A stretch of DNA of 10,153 nt from Thiorhodovibrio sp. (GTDB taxonomy: Bacteria; Pseudomonadota; Gammaproteobacteria; Chromatiales; Chromatiaceae). Location: contig SKYD01000125.1 of assembly GCA_007128075.1 (NCBI GenBank), forward strand, positions 1-10,153, written 5' to 3'. The notes under the pieces were generated by a model. The model had not been told where the DNA came from and did no database searches. It was given only the letters and a program-made list of their open reading frames with translations. Positions 1 to 6,953 of the stretch are shown one piece after another (within the stretch, counting starts at the first letter, position 1; every line of letters begins with the position of its first letter). Position numbers and translations under genes: made by a program.

Positions 1-1362
1 ACCGACCCGGCGCTGGAGATCATTGATTTTTCTAATACCAATGTCAGTTTGGCGCTCGATGCCGCCGGGCTGCGGGCGCAATGGGCGTTACCGTTGGCAC
101 CCTTTGGACAGATGAGCGGCACCCTGAGCTTGCCCAACTGGCAGCCTGATAATCCGCTGGCGCTGACCCAGCCGCTCAATGGTGAATTGACAGCGCGACT
201 GCAAGATCAAGGGCAGATTGCCGAGTGGTTTCCTGATCTGATGCTGCGCGGTGGGCTGTTAGCAAGCGCATTGCAGTTTGGTGGCACGCTGGAGCAGCCC
301 GAACTAAGTGGACAGCTTGAGCTGAGTGATGCAGCGTTGCAACTGCCGGCGTTGCAACTGAGCTTAACTGATATTGCATTTAAGGCCGAGGCGCAAAACC
401 TAAATACCATTGTTCTGAGCGGCGGGGTTGGCATCGGGCGCGAGCGGTTAGCGTTTAGCGGCGAGGGACAGGTGCGCTCGCTTGAAGATTGGTCAGTCTT
501 CATTCGCACTCGCCATGACGCGCTCAATCTGGCACTTGCCAACGGCGGGATTGAGCTGTTGCTGGTGCCGGATGTGCGCTTCACCGCCTCTTCAGCCGAG
601 GGGCTGGCGCTGACCGGGCAGCTTGCCATTCCCCGTGGCCGCATCACCCCGCAGGCGATGATCGCGGGCGAGGTCAGTGCCTCGCCGGATATTCGGCTGG
701 TGACTGAGGCCGATGATCCACCGCCAGAGGCGATTCCGCTGGAGCTGAATCTGCGGCTGATCATCGGTCAGATTGAGCTGGATGCGTTTGGGCTGGAGGG
801 CAACATCGGCGGCAATCTGCGACTGCTGATGCCGCTGGGGCGACCGCTGGTGGGTGAGGGGCAACTGGCAATCCGCGAGGCAACCTATCGCTTCCCAACC
901 ATGGAGCGATTTCCAGGGCGCACCAGCTTGGTCATCGGCCCACCGCTGCAAGTCACCGAAGGCTATCTGGTGTTTGCCCAAACCCCGTTGACCGATCCTG
1001 GGTTGTTGCTCACTGCCCAGCGTCAAGGGGGCGATATGACCGCCGGAGTGCGCGTCATCGGCACCGCCCGCGATCCACGGCTGAGCTTTTTCTCTGACTC
1101 TGACCCAGGCATGACCCAAGCCGAGGCGAGCCAATTTCTGCTCACTGGCATCCCCCCGCGCCGCCGTGGCGAGGAACAAACTGCGCCAGAGCTGTCCATT
1201 GGCACCTTTGTCGCCCCTAATCTATTTGTAGAATACGAAAGCCGTCTCGGTGAACAAGCAGATCGGGTGCGGCTGCGCTATAAGCTGAGCGAGCGCATTG
1301 AGGTGCAGACCGAAACTGGTGCCACCCAAGGCGCGGATATCTTCTTTAAGTTTGAGCGTTAA
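1..1362 (+). CDS. tamB: TamB, translocation and assembly module inner-membrane subunit, C-terminal part (5' end outside window)
   Basis: The frame is open from the first base and ends with TAA at 1360-1362, giving 453 residues. An in-frame TTG at 49 is not the real start. The protein alternates short hydrophobic and polar beta-strands with many L-x-L and G-x-L patterns, as expected of the long beta-helical groove of AsmA-like proteins. The C-terminal DUF490/TamB domain is recognised by the stretch near ASQFLLTGIPPRR and the closing pattern VRLRYKLSERIEVQTETG followed by GADIFFKFER, which resembles the usual TamB end (lrY.ls..l.le...g...gvd..y.fe). TamB spans the periplasm and, with the Omp85 protein TamA, helps outer-membrane protein insertion and lipid traffic. 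Full TamB proteins are about 1,200-1,400 residues, so roughly the last third is seen. tamA would normally lie upstream, outside the window. The gene converges with the phosphotransferase gene and shares 4 bp with it. The family call is confident; the symbol is slightly less so, since other AsmA-like proteins exist. Confidence 0.9.
   Translation, partial: TDPALEIIDFSNTNVSLALDAAGLRAQWALPLAPFGQMSGTLSLPNWQPDNPLALTQPLNGELTARLQDQGQIAEWFPDLMLRGGLLASALQFGGTLEQPELSGQLELSDAALQLPALQLSLTDIAFKAEAQNLNTIVLSGGVGIGRERLAFSGEGQVRSLEDWSVFIRTRHDALNLALANGGIELLLVPDVRFTASSAEGLALTGQLAIPRGRITPQAMIAGEVSASPDIRLVTEADDPPPEAIPLELNLRLIIGQIELDAFGLEGNIGGNLRLLMPLGRPLVGEGQLAIREATYRFPTMERFPGRTSLVIGPPLQVTEGYLVFAQTPLTDPGLLLTAQRQGGDMTAGVRVIGTARDPRLSFFSDSDPGMTQAEASQFLLTGIPPRRRGEEQTAPELSIGTFVAPNLFVEYESRLGEQADRVRLRYKLSERIEVQTETGATQGADIFFKFER
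334..360 (+). repeat. Two-copy 12-bp direct repeat inside tamB
   Basis: The 12-mer GCGTTGCAACTG occurs at 334-345 and again at 349-360, separated by 3 bp. It encodes a doubled ALQL unit (period five residues) within a predicted beta-strand region. It looks like a small in-frame duplication tolerated by the repetitive beta-groove fold. No separate function is suggested. Confidence 0.6.
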
Positions 1363-2402
1363 ACTGTGGACGACCAACAGCGGGCGATGATCTGAGCCAA
1401 TGCTGTCTGTTGGTCGTCAATGGCAATCGCCAACTGCAATTGGCGATGAGCTTTGTGGAAATTTTCTCCCCGATACTGCACCCGAAAATAGCGATCCTCC
1501 GCCAGATGATCGGCTAAAAACCGCAAACACAGCTCAAACGGCATCAGCCGAATTGCAGCAAACAGACAGTCGATCTCACTGTGTTCGAGCAGACCAGCGA
1601 CCTGTTGGGCATAGGCGGTGAGCAGCGTCTCGGCACAGTCAAGATCAAAGCCGATGCGGTCATCTTGGTCGCGCTGACAGTTTGAGCGCAGACAATCAGC
1701 GATGTCCTGAATCAACAGCCCGGGCTGGATCGTATCCAAATCAATCCACGCAATCGCCTGGCTGCCTCGGTGATCAAACAACAGATTATTGCACTTGGGG
1801 TCTCCGTGTACGATGCGTATCGGCAACTGTGCGAGCCTGTCATCAGATAACAGCCAAGCGCGGCGGTGGTCGATCAATTCCAGCAGTGGCGCAATCTCTG
1901 GGGTCGGGGGCTGTGCCTGAAGTTGATCCCAATAGCGGGCGCTGTCATGCAGATGGGGCAAAATCGGCGTAAAGGTTTGCGGATCGAGCGTGGTGGTGAA
2001 GCGATGAAATTGACCTAAAATGCGCCCAATTTCGGCAGCTTGCGCTGTGGTGGGCGGTGCCACCAAGGGCGCGCCATCGATCCATTCCCACAGCCGCCAA
2101 TAGCTGCCAGCGGCATCCACCTGCCACCAATGTCCATCAGCGGCAGGATAAAGGCGCGGCAACCGAGGCGCGGCAGCAGCGTAGTTTTGGGCGGCAGATT
2201 GCAGATGCACCAGATTGGCGATGATCTGCTGTGGTGTGGTAAATACCTGCGGATTGATCCGCTGCAACGCATAACAGCCACCGGGCGTGGTGATTTTGAA
2301 GCTATCATTGATCAAGCCACCATCAACCGCCGCGATCTCAGTCACGGCGGTGATGACAGGAAAACGGCAAGCGATGCGCTTGGCGTGTTCAGTGTTCGCC
2401 AT
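1359..2402 (-). CDS. APH/choline-kinase-like phosphotransferase, NahK (N-acetylhexosamine 1-kinase)-like
   Basis: From ATG at 2402 the protein has 347 residues. The kinase fold of the aminoglycoside-phosphotransferase superfamily (PF01636) is shown by the Brenner motif HGDPKCNN (H199, D201, N206) and the following metal-binding IDLDTI (D221, D223). The N-terminal pattern NDSF, then YALQRINPQVFTTP and an INxVF-like nucleotide-loop region, resembles N-acetylhexosamine 1-kinase and 'mucin desulfatase' annotations rather than antibiotic kinases. The likely reaction is ATP-dependent phosphorylation of a small hydroxylated substrate, perhaps a sugar at C1; the exact substrate is unknown. An upstream in-frame TTG (2411) is possible, but ATG at 2402 is preferred. 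No Shine-Dalgarno is seen, and the start lies inside the end of the glycosyltransferase gene (14-nt overlap), which suggests translational coupling. Its stop overlaps the tamB stop. It is the last gene of the leftward block. Confidence 0.82.
   Translation of the reverse strand: MANTEHAKRIACRFPVITAVTEIAAVDGGLINDSFKITTPGGCYALQRINPQVFTTPQQIIANLVHLQSAAQNYAAAAPRLPRLYPAADGHWWQVDAAGSYWRLWEWIDGAPLVAPPTTAQAAEIGRILGQFHRFTTTLDPQTFTPILPHLHDSARYWDQLQAQPPTPEIAPLLELIDHRRAWLLSDDRLAQLPIRIVHGDPKCNNLLFDHRGSQAIAWIDLDTIQPGLLIQDIADCLRSNCQRDQDDRIGFDLDCAETLLTAYAQQVAGLLEHSEIDCLFAAIRLMPFELCLRFLADHLAEDRYFRVQYRGENFHKAHRQLQLAIAIDDQQTALAQIIARCWSSTV
1369..1418. repeat. Perfect 12-bp inverted repeat at the tamB/phosphotransferase convergent junction
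   Basis: The left arm GACGACCAACAG is at 1369-1380 and the right arm CTGTTGGTCGTC at 1407-1418, with a 26-nt loop. It begins 6 bp after the tamB stop and lies wholly inside the last codons of the oppositely transcribed phosphotransferase gene. Both transcripts would therefore carry the stem near their 3' ends. An alternative inner pairing exists (ACAGC at 1377-1381 with GCTGT at 1402-1406). No clear T-run follows on either strand, so a classical intrinsic terminator is not proven. A bidirectional termination, pausing or 3'-end protection role is inference. Confidence 0.5.
1426..1447. repeat. Second perfect stem-loop at the convergent junction (8-bp stem, 6-nt loop)
   Basis: ATCGCCAA at 1426-1433 is followed by a 6-nt loop and TTGGCGAT at 1440-1447. 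It sits 7 bp beyond the first inverted repeat, inside the phosphotransferase coding region. On the + strand it is followed by GAGCTTTGTGG, which is only weakly T-rich. Together with the larger inverted repeat it gives the tamB read-through transcript two consecutive hairpins. A termination role is possible but unproven. Confidence 0.45.
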
Positions 2403-3555
2403 GGCGATCAATCACGCGGCCATAAAAATCCAGCATCCGTGTTGCCAGCACTGGTGCCGACCAGTTCTGAGCATATTGGCGCCCACTGACCGAGAGCCGT
2501 TGACGCAGTGTTCGATCTTGAAGTACGCGCAGCGTCTGCTGTGCAAAATCGGTCTCATCCTCGGTGGCGATCAAGCAGCCCTCGCCAGCGGATAACACCT
2601 CTTGGGTGCCCATCACCGCCGTCGAGACCACCGGTGTGCCAAGTGCCATTGATTCCAGCACCACCAGCCCTTGGGTCTCGGTGCGCGAGGCGAATACAAA
2701 CACATCGCCAGCACAGTAACAATCTTCCAGCGACCCGTCACGAGCGAGATAGCCGACAAATAACACCTGCTGCTCAATTCCCAACTGGTGCGCCAGTGCT
2801 TCTAATGAACGCCGTGCGGGTCCCTCACCGGCAATGGCAAACAATAGATCGGGTTGCTGAGCAATCACCTGCAGCACCATGCGCAATAAAAATTCAATGT
2901 TTTTTTCAAATGCCAGCCGCCCGACATGGATCAACAACGGGCGCTCAGGTGCAATGCCATAGCGTTGACGAAAACGCGCCCCATCGCCGTGACTAAATTG
3001 CTGTAGATTGATGCCGGTGGGGATCACCTCGGCCCGGGTTTCAACCCCATAGCTGTGGAGTACCTCGCGCATCGCCTGCGAAGGAATCGCCAGCGCGTCT
3101 ACATCATCACATTGCGCCCGCGCAAAGCGGCGTGCAACCCAGCGCAGCCAGGCGCCGGGCACCAGCGGCACATATTGTTCTAAATAGTGTTCAAAAAAGG
3201 TGTGATAACTTTCGACGACTGGAACCCGCAACCGCCGCGCCAGCGCCAGCCCGACATAATGGGCAATAAACGGGGTGTGAATATGCACCAGATCATAGCC
3301 ATCAGCGGCAAAGTTGGCATGATGGGCTTTGAGAAACCCCCAGCGCATGATGCGATCTTCGGGATCAAATGGCAGATAACGCGATGGCAGCCGGATCAGC
3401 GTAAACGGCTCTTCTGGGGCGGGCTGGTCATAATCAGGCGCAATCAGCGTGACCTGATGACCTCGCTGAGTAAACTCATGGGCAAAGGTTTGAATCGAGG
3501 TCGAAACGCCATTAATTCGTGGAAAATAAACATCCGAGATCATCAGGATGCGCAT
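2389..3555 (-). CDS. GT4-family glycosyltransferase (GT-B fold)
   Basis: The preferred start is ATG at 3555, giving 388 residues that begin MRILMISDVYFPRINGVST, the standard N-terminus of GT4 enzymes with the glycine-rich acceptor/phosphate loop. An AAGGA lies about 13 nt upstream. A longer in-frame ATG at 3597 has no ribosome site and adds 14 atypical residues. The N-terminal GT4 domain includes HIHTPF (about residues 91-96) and YHTFFEHY, a motif typical of diacylglycerol glucosyltransferase/mannosyltransferase-like members. The C-terminal Rossmann domain has HVGRLAFEKN (about 210-219, with the R and K that contact the donor phosphates) and the E-x7-E motif ETQGLVVLE (E293, E301). It transfers a sugar from a nucleotide-sugar donor with retention. 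The acceptor could be a lipid or a growing glycan, but the sequence does not decide. No membrane segment is seen, so it is cytosolic or peripheral. It lies 54 nt after the HD-GYP gene and overlaps the phosphotransferase gene, its probable functional partner. Confidence 0.9.
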   Translation of the reverse strand: MRILMISDVYFPRINGVSTSIQTFAHEFTQRGHQVTLIAPDYDQPAPEEPFTLIRLPSRYLPFDPEDRIMRWGFLKAHHANFAADGYDLVHIHTPFIAHYVGLALARRLRVPVVESYHTFFEHYLEQYVPLVPGAWLRWVARRFARAQCDDVDALAIPSQAMREVLHSYGVETRAEVIPTGINLQQFSHGDGARFRQRYGIAPERPLLIHVGRLAFEKNIEFLLRMVLQVIAQQPDLLFAIAGEGPARRSLEALAHQLGIEQQVLFVGYLARDGSLEDCYCAGDVFVFASRTETQGLVVLESMALGTPVVSTAVMGTQEVLSAGEGCLIATEDETDFAQQTLRVLQDRTLRQRLSVSGRQYAQNWSAPVLATRMLDFYGRVIDRHGEH

Positions 3556-3609
3556 GTTGTCTGTTATATCCTTCGCGTCGTTGAACAAACGCGACATTTT
3601 GATTGTTTT

Positions 3610-4245
3610 TTAAAACGGTGCGCTAACTTCTAAATCAGCCAGGGTCAGGCCACGATGATTAAACAGCGTCAGACAAATGTTCACCGCCGCTGGATCATAC
3701 AACTGCCCACTGTAGCGCTCAATCTCGCTTAACGCTGCCTCAATTCCCAACGCCTCACGATAAGGGCGGCGCGAGCTCATGGCATCGATCACATCAGCAA
3801 TCGCCAGCAACCGCGATTGCGGCAAAATCTGCTCACCACGCAGGCCTTGCGGATAGCCGCTGCCATCGAGCCGCTCATGATGCTGATGCACCATCGCCGC
3901 TAGCGGCCAGGGAAATTGAATACCAGCGATAATGTCGCGCCCGACCGCGCTATGGGTTTTGATCAACAACAGCTCGACCTCATTGAGCCGCCCGGGTCGA
4001 TTGAGAATCTCGGCGGGGATGTAGAGCTTGCCAATGTCATGAATCAGTCCACCAAGATACACACCAAGCACGGTTTCTTCATCCCAACCGATTTCTAGTG
4101 CCATTGCCCGTCCCAGTGCCGCCACCCGCCGCTGATGGGTCGCGGTATATGGATCGCGGGTATCTACTGTGCGCGAGATCGCCTCAAGTGTTTGCAGCAG
4201 CGCCTGATGAATGCAATTGTATTTTGACTGGCTGAGCTCTCGCAT
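3610..4245 (-). CDS. Stand-alone HD-GYP domain protein, probable cyclic-di-GMP phosphodiesterase
   Basis: From ATG at 4245 the protein has 211 residues. The open frame continues 50 codons upstream through the end of the VWA gene, but that part is lysine/arginine-rich shadow sequence. An AGGA lies 11 nt before the chosen start. After a short N-terminal helix the whole protein is one HD-GYP domain. It has H37 (HQRRV), the HD pair H69-D70 in HDIGK with K73, H98 (KTHSAVG), and HHERLDGSGYP at 122-132 with the GYP triad. D151 follows in LAIADVIDAM. All usual metal and catalytic positions seem present, so the enzyme should hydrolyse c-di-GMP to pGpG/GMP. Most HD-GYP proteins carry an attached receiver or sensor, and this one has none. 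The response regulator four genes upstream may supply control in trans. The gap to the VWA gene is 13 nt. Confidence 0.92.
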   Translation of the reverse strand: MRELSQSKYNCIHQALLQTLEAISRTVDTRDPYTATHQRRVAALGRAMALEIGWDEETVLGVYLGGLIHDIGKLYIPAEILNRPGRLNEVELLLIKTHSAVGRDIIAGIQFPWPLAAMVHQHHERLDGSGYPQGLRGEQILPQSRLLAIADVIDAMSSRRPYREALGIEAALSEIERYSGQLYDPAAVNICLTLFNHRGLTLADLEVSAPF

Positions 4246-4258
4246 AGTGCCTGATTTC

Positions 4259-6034
4259 CTAACTGCGCTTAGACGCTGATTTTTTAGTCGATTTGGTCTT
4301 TTTGGCTGATGCGGCGGGTTTGGAGTTTTTCTTTGGCGCACCTTTGCTCTGCGGTGGGCGTGTGACCATATACACCAAGCCAAAACTGCTGGCAAGCAGC
4401 AGATTGGCGCCGATCAATATCAGCATCAGATCTAGCCACGAAAACTCTGCCGCCGAGCTGCCATCAGCACTGGAGGTGAGTTGCTCAGGGAAATCAAACT
4501 GAATCAGTTGCGGCTCAGGCATGAAATTGATCGAGCTATTGACCTGGGTCTGGGCGCGGATGCGCGCTGTCGCCCGATACTGCCCCGGGTATCTGACGGG
4601 CTGATCATAGCGGGTTTCGGCACCACGCGCCCCCTCAACGGGAATCACCAAAGTATGCTTATTGGGGCCGGCAAGCTGAATAAAACCAAACAGGCTGCTA
4701 GGTTTGACGCTCTGCTCATCAACCTCCAGGGTGACGATGAGCTTAGGCACCCCCTCGCTGATGAAGGGCGCGTAGTGAATCTGGATCGATGGCTCAGTCA
4801 CCCGCACCCGCTGCTCAAGCTGGCGGGTGAAGGTCTGGGTGGCAATGTTGATATTGAGCTGATATAGCCCCGCTGGGGCGATGGTGCCAGCCGAAAACTG
4901 GCCTCGATACACCCAGCCATCGGGATCGAGCATCAGCGGCAAACGAAACGACCGCGTTTCATCTTGAAGCGAGGTCAATTTCGCCCGCGCTCGGGTAAGG
5001 CGCAGAATGTCTTGATCGGTGATCGGCTGGCCATGATTGGTCAGCCACGCCTCCAAGGTCAGGGGCTGTTTTTCGATCAGGGTCGAAGGGATCGGGGTCT
5101 GGGCCATGCCCAGATCAGTGAGAATGGCAACGCGATTATCAGAGTCAAAGCTGCCGCCGAGCCGCCAATCACCCTCGATGGGCTGGCGCACCGTGACCAG
5201 ATCATAGCTGCCATCCTGGCTCCAATTGATGGCTGCTGGATGATTGGCTTCTGTATATTCCTCACCACGAGGATTAAATAGACTAATCGGCTGATTGGCA
5301 CTGCGAAACGCCAGCAGGGTAAATTCTGCAATCGCGGCATCAATGCGAAAACGATTTTCACGCAAGGGCACAGTGACCGGGGTCGCCGTTTGCTCGATCA
5401 TCCGCAAAAAAGCCCGTTGCAGTGCGCTGGCGCTGGCGGCCTGTTCATACCAGCCACCAGTGGCATCAGCAAGCTGAGCAAACAACTCGGCATCGATCTC
5501 ATTTGAAAGACCGACGAGATTTAAGCGGGCGCCCAAGGTTCGCAATCGCGGGGCGAGATCGACAAGAAGCCGCTGGCGAGAAGCCGCGCTGGCATCCTCA
5601 CCACCGGCAACATCCACCAGCCCATCGCTGAGCATGATGATATAGCGTTGATCATCGGCGCTCGCTGCTGACCAGTCGGCAATCGCCGTATTGAGTGCGC
5701 CTTCAATATCAGTCAACAGCCCACGGGAATGAATGCGATTAAGCCTGGCGCGGGCTTGTCGTTTCCATTCAGCATCAACCGTGCCGAGCGGAATCAACAC
5801 CTCAGTCTCTCCGGCAAACAGCCACACCCCGGCGGTGACATCCATCGGCAATAGCTCGGCAATCAGCCGCAGCGCCGGGCCCCGCAAATTCTGCGGATCG
5901 GTGCGCTGCATACTGCCCGAGACATCAATTAAAATCCGCACCTCGGTGGCGGCTTGAAGCGGGCTGGCAACGATGCCCAGCACGCACGCCACAACCAATA
6001 AGAGGATTAGGCGTAGGCGGGGTCTTGGGTGCAT
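4259..6034 (-). CDS. Membrane-anchored von Willebrand factor A domain protein (TIGR03503-like) with lysine-rich cytoplasmic tail
   Basis: From ATG at 6034 the protein has 591 residues. A TTG at 6049, overlapping the upstream stop, would add five residues. A signal peptide covers about 1-28, ending near PLQAA. The VWA domain follows immediately, with a complete MIDAS metal site: DVSGSM (D37, S39, S41), the threonine in GLLTDIEGAL (T108) and LSDG (D137). Residues about 215-500 are beta-rich, Ig-like or Big-like in look, and could be extracytoplasmic adhesion or ligand-binding modules. A single transmembrane helix lies at about 533-557 (LDLMLILIGANLLLASSF), followed by a 34-residue tail (558-591) with ten lysines, two arginines and no acidic residue. 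The predicted topology is periplasmic VWA with cytoplasmic tail. The order of VWA motifs and the phrases LIDVSGSM and DPQNLRGPALRL resemble the gammaproteobacterial TIGR03503 family, as recalled and not searched. Its function is unknown. The gene sits 11 nt after the small acidic protein gene and 13 nt before the HD-GYP gene. Confidence 0.85.
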   Translation of the reverse strand: MHPRPRLRLILLLVVACVLGIVASPLQAATEVRILIDVSGSMQRTDPQNLRGPALRLIAELLPMDVTAGVWLFAGETEVLIPLGTVDAEWKRQARARLNRIHSRGLLTDIEGALNTAIADWSAASADDQRYIIMLSDGLVDVAGGEDASAASRQRLLVDLAPRLRTLGARLNLVGLSNEIDAELFAQLADATGGWYEQAASASALQRAFLRMIEQTATPVTVPLRENRFRIDAAIAEFTLLAFRSANQPISLFNPRGEEYTEANHPAAINWSQDGSYDLVTVRQPIEGDWRLGGSFDSDNRVAILTDLGMAQTPIPSTLIEKQPLTLEAWLTNHGQPITDQDILRLTRARAKLTSLQDETRSFRLPLMLDPDGWVYRGQFSAGTIAPAGLYQLNINIATQTFTRQLEQRVRVTEPSIQIHYAPFISEGVPKLIVTLEVDEQSVKPSSLFGFIQLAGPNKHTLVIPVEGARGAETRYDQPVRYPGQYRATARIRAQTQVNSSINFMPEPQLIQFDFPEQLTSSADGSSAAEFSWLDLMLILIGANLLLASSFGLVYMVTRPPQSKGAPKKNSKPAASAKKTKSTKKSASKRS

Positions 6035-6045
6035 GGATCGATCAT

Positions 6046-6249
6046 TCAACCCGTCGCTTCATGGTTTGCTAGCAGTTCCCTAACCGCTGGCACCAGCACA
6101 CTGGGGATTTCCATCACCGTTTGCCCGTCCGTCTCCAATGCCGCTTCGTCTTCTGCAAGGGCTTCATCCTCTGTTTGGTTTTCGTAATGCTCCACAACCT
6201 TGGCGACTCGATCAGCATCCCAGCCATGAGGTAAGCCATACTGTTTCAT
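6046..6249 (-). CDS. Small acidic protein of unknown function
   Basis: From ATG at 6249 the protein has 67 residues; an in-frame TTG at 6276 would make 76 and overlap the kinase gene by 13 nt. Neither start has a clear ribosome site, so translation may be coupled to the kinase gene. The composition is strongly acidic: 15 Asp/Glu against 4 Lys/Arg. A GWDADRV stretch is followed by an amphipathic helix with HYENQTEDEALAEDEAALE, then EIPSVLVPAVRELLA, which looks like a second helix. Short hypothetical proteins with an HYE-QTEDEA-AEDEA pattern and a VP-x-LVPxVRELIA ending are remembered from proteobacteria and cyanobacteria, but no function is known to me. There is no signal peptide or membrane segment. 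Its position between kinase and VWA genes, with tight spacing on both sides, supports a real gene. Confidence 0.7.
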   Translation of the reverse strand: MKQYGLPHGWDADRVAKVVEHYENQTEDEALAEDEAALETDGQTVMEIPSVLVPAVRELLANHEATG

Positions 6250-6263
6250 TTTGCTAAACCAAT

Positions 6264-6938
6264 CTATGGCAACCAAATCTGGAAACAGCCGCCGCCAAGG
6301 GTGCAGCCATTTTCGATACGGATAAAGCCTGTCCGTTCTTTGGTACGGTGCAGCCGACTGATCTTTTCAGCAAACAGCAGACCAAGACGGGTGCGCCCCG
6401 AGACATTGAGCATCTGGATCATGTGATGGCCGATGCCAGTGACTTTAAGCAATTCCGGCGGGAAGCCAGCGCCGTCATCCTCGACCTGAATCACCAGATA
6501 GTCGTCTTTGTATTTGGCATCGAGATGAATACGGCTGGTGGCATAGCGTTGGGCATTGCCGATGGTGCTCTCTAGCACACCGCGCAATAGCTCGAGATCA
6601 AAATAGCCGCTGAGTTCGGGATCGCACCCATAATCAAGGGTCACGCCCAGTGATTTACAGATCGCCTCATTATTTACAACCACCTCTTCGAGTAAATCTT
6701 CGACCTGATGCTCGCAAATATCTAACATCAGCGCATTTTCGCCGAGCTTATACAGATTGAGCAGTTGAATCAGATTGTTATTGACCCGCTGCACCTCATG
6801 CTGAAGCAGGCACGCCCGTTGAGGATCCGAAAATTTGGTTTCGGGATCCCCAATTAAGATGGCGAGATTATTGGACACTACGCCTAGCGAGTTTTTAATG
6901 TCGTGAATTGACGAGGCCAACATGTCTGGGAAATCCAT
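6264..6938 (-). CDS. Sensorless cytosolic histidine kinase
   Basis: ATG at 6938 is preceded by AAAGGAAG at good spacing, so the 224-residue start is firm. The protein begins directly with the dimerisation/phosphoacceptor helix. SSIHDIKNSL places H12 as the probable phosphorylated histidine (an H-D-x-K-N box). The HATPase_c domain follows, with N box IGNAQRYA (N128), G1 box VEDDGAGFP (D155, G158) and G2-like TRLGLLFAEKI (residues 183-193). No transmembrane, PAS, GAF or HAMP region is present, and the whole polypeptide is the catalytic core. Such kinases depend on a partner protein for input, or act as part of a scaffold. The gene starts 15 nt after the response-regulator stop, so the two are a natural pair. 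The phosphoacceptor assignment is by motif only. Whether it mainly phosphorylates or dephosphorylates its partner cannot be read from the sequence. Confidence 0.88.
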   Translation of the reverse strand: MDFPDMLASSIHDIKNSLGVVSNNLAILIGDPETKFSDPQRACLLQHEVQRVNNNLIQLLNLYKLGENALMLDICEHQVEDLLEEVVVNNEAICKSLGVTLDYGCDPELSGYFDLELLRGVLESTIGNAQRYATSRIHLDAKYKDDYLVIQVEDDGAGFPPELLKVTGIGHHMIQMLNVSGRTRLGLLFAEKISRLHRTKERTGFIRIENGCTLGGGCFQIWLP

Positions 6939-6953
6939 GATCTTCCTTTGCTT

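Noticed and set aside
592..1179. Long minus-strand open frame of 195 codons opposite tamB (and another at 207-764)
   Set aside because: The translations have no recognisable domain and skewed His/Arg/Gln or Ser composition, as expected of antisense shadows. The + strand frame is clearly TamB.
2040..2489. Plus-strand open frames of about 150 codons opposite the kinase and glycosyltransferase genes (also 3187-3633)
   Set aside because: They lie antisense to genes with intact family motifs, and show no domain or plausible start context.
3556..3609. Possible internal promoter (TATAAC) before the glycosyltransferase gene
   Set aside because: No -35 element lies at 16-18 bp, and transcription would begin almost at the start codon. 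The hexamer overlaps the end of the AAGGA ribosome site.
4246..4395. N-terminal extension of 50 residues on the HD-GYP protein
   Set aside because: The extension overlaps the VWA gene's lysine-rich 3' end, has shadow-like composition, and the internal ATG at 4245 has an AGGA upstream.
5980..6034. Possible lipobox (VVAC) in the VWA protein signal sequence
   Set aside because: The hydrophobic stretch continues for several residues after the cysteine and is followed by a normal signal peptidase I site near PLQAA, so an ordinary secretory signal fits better.
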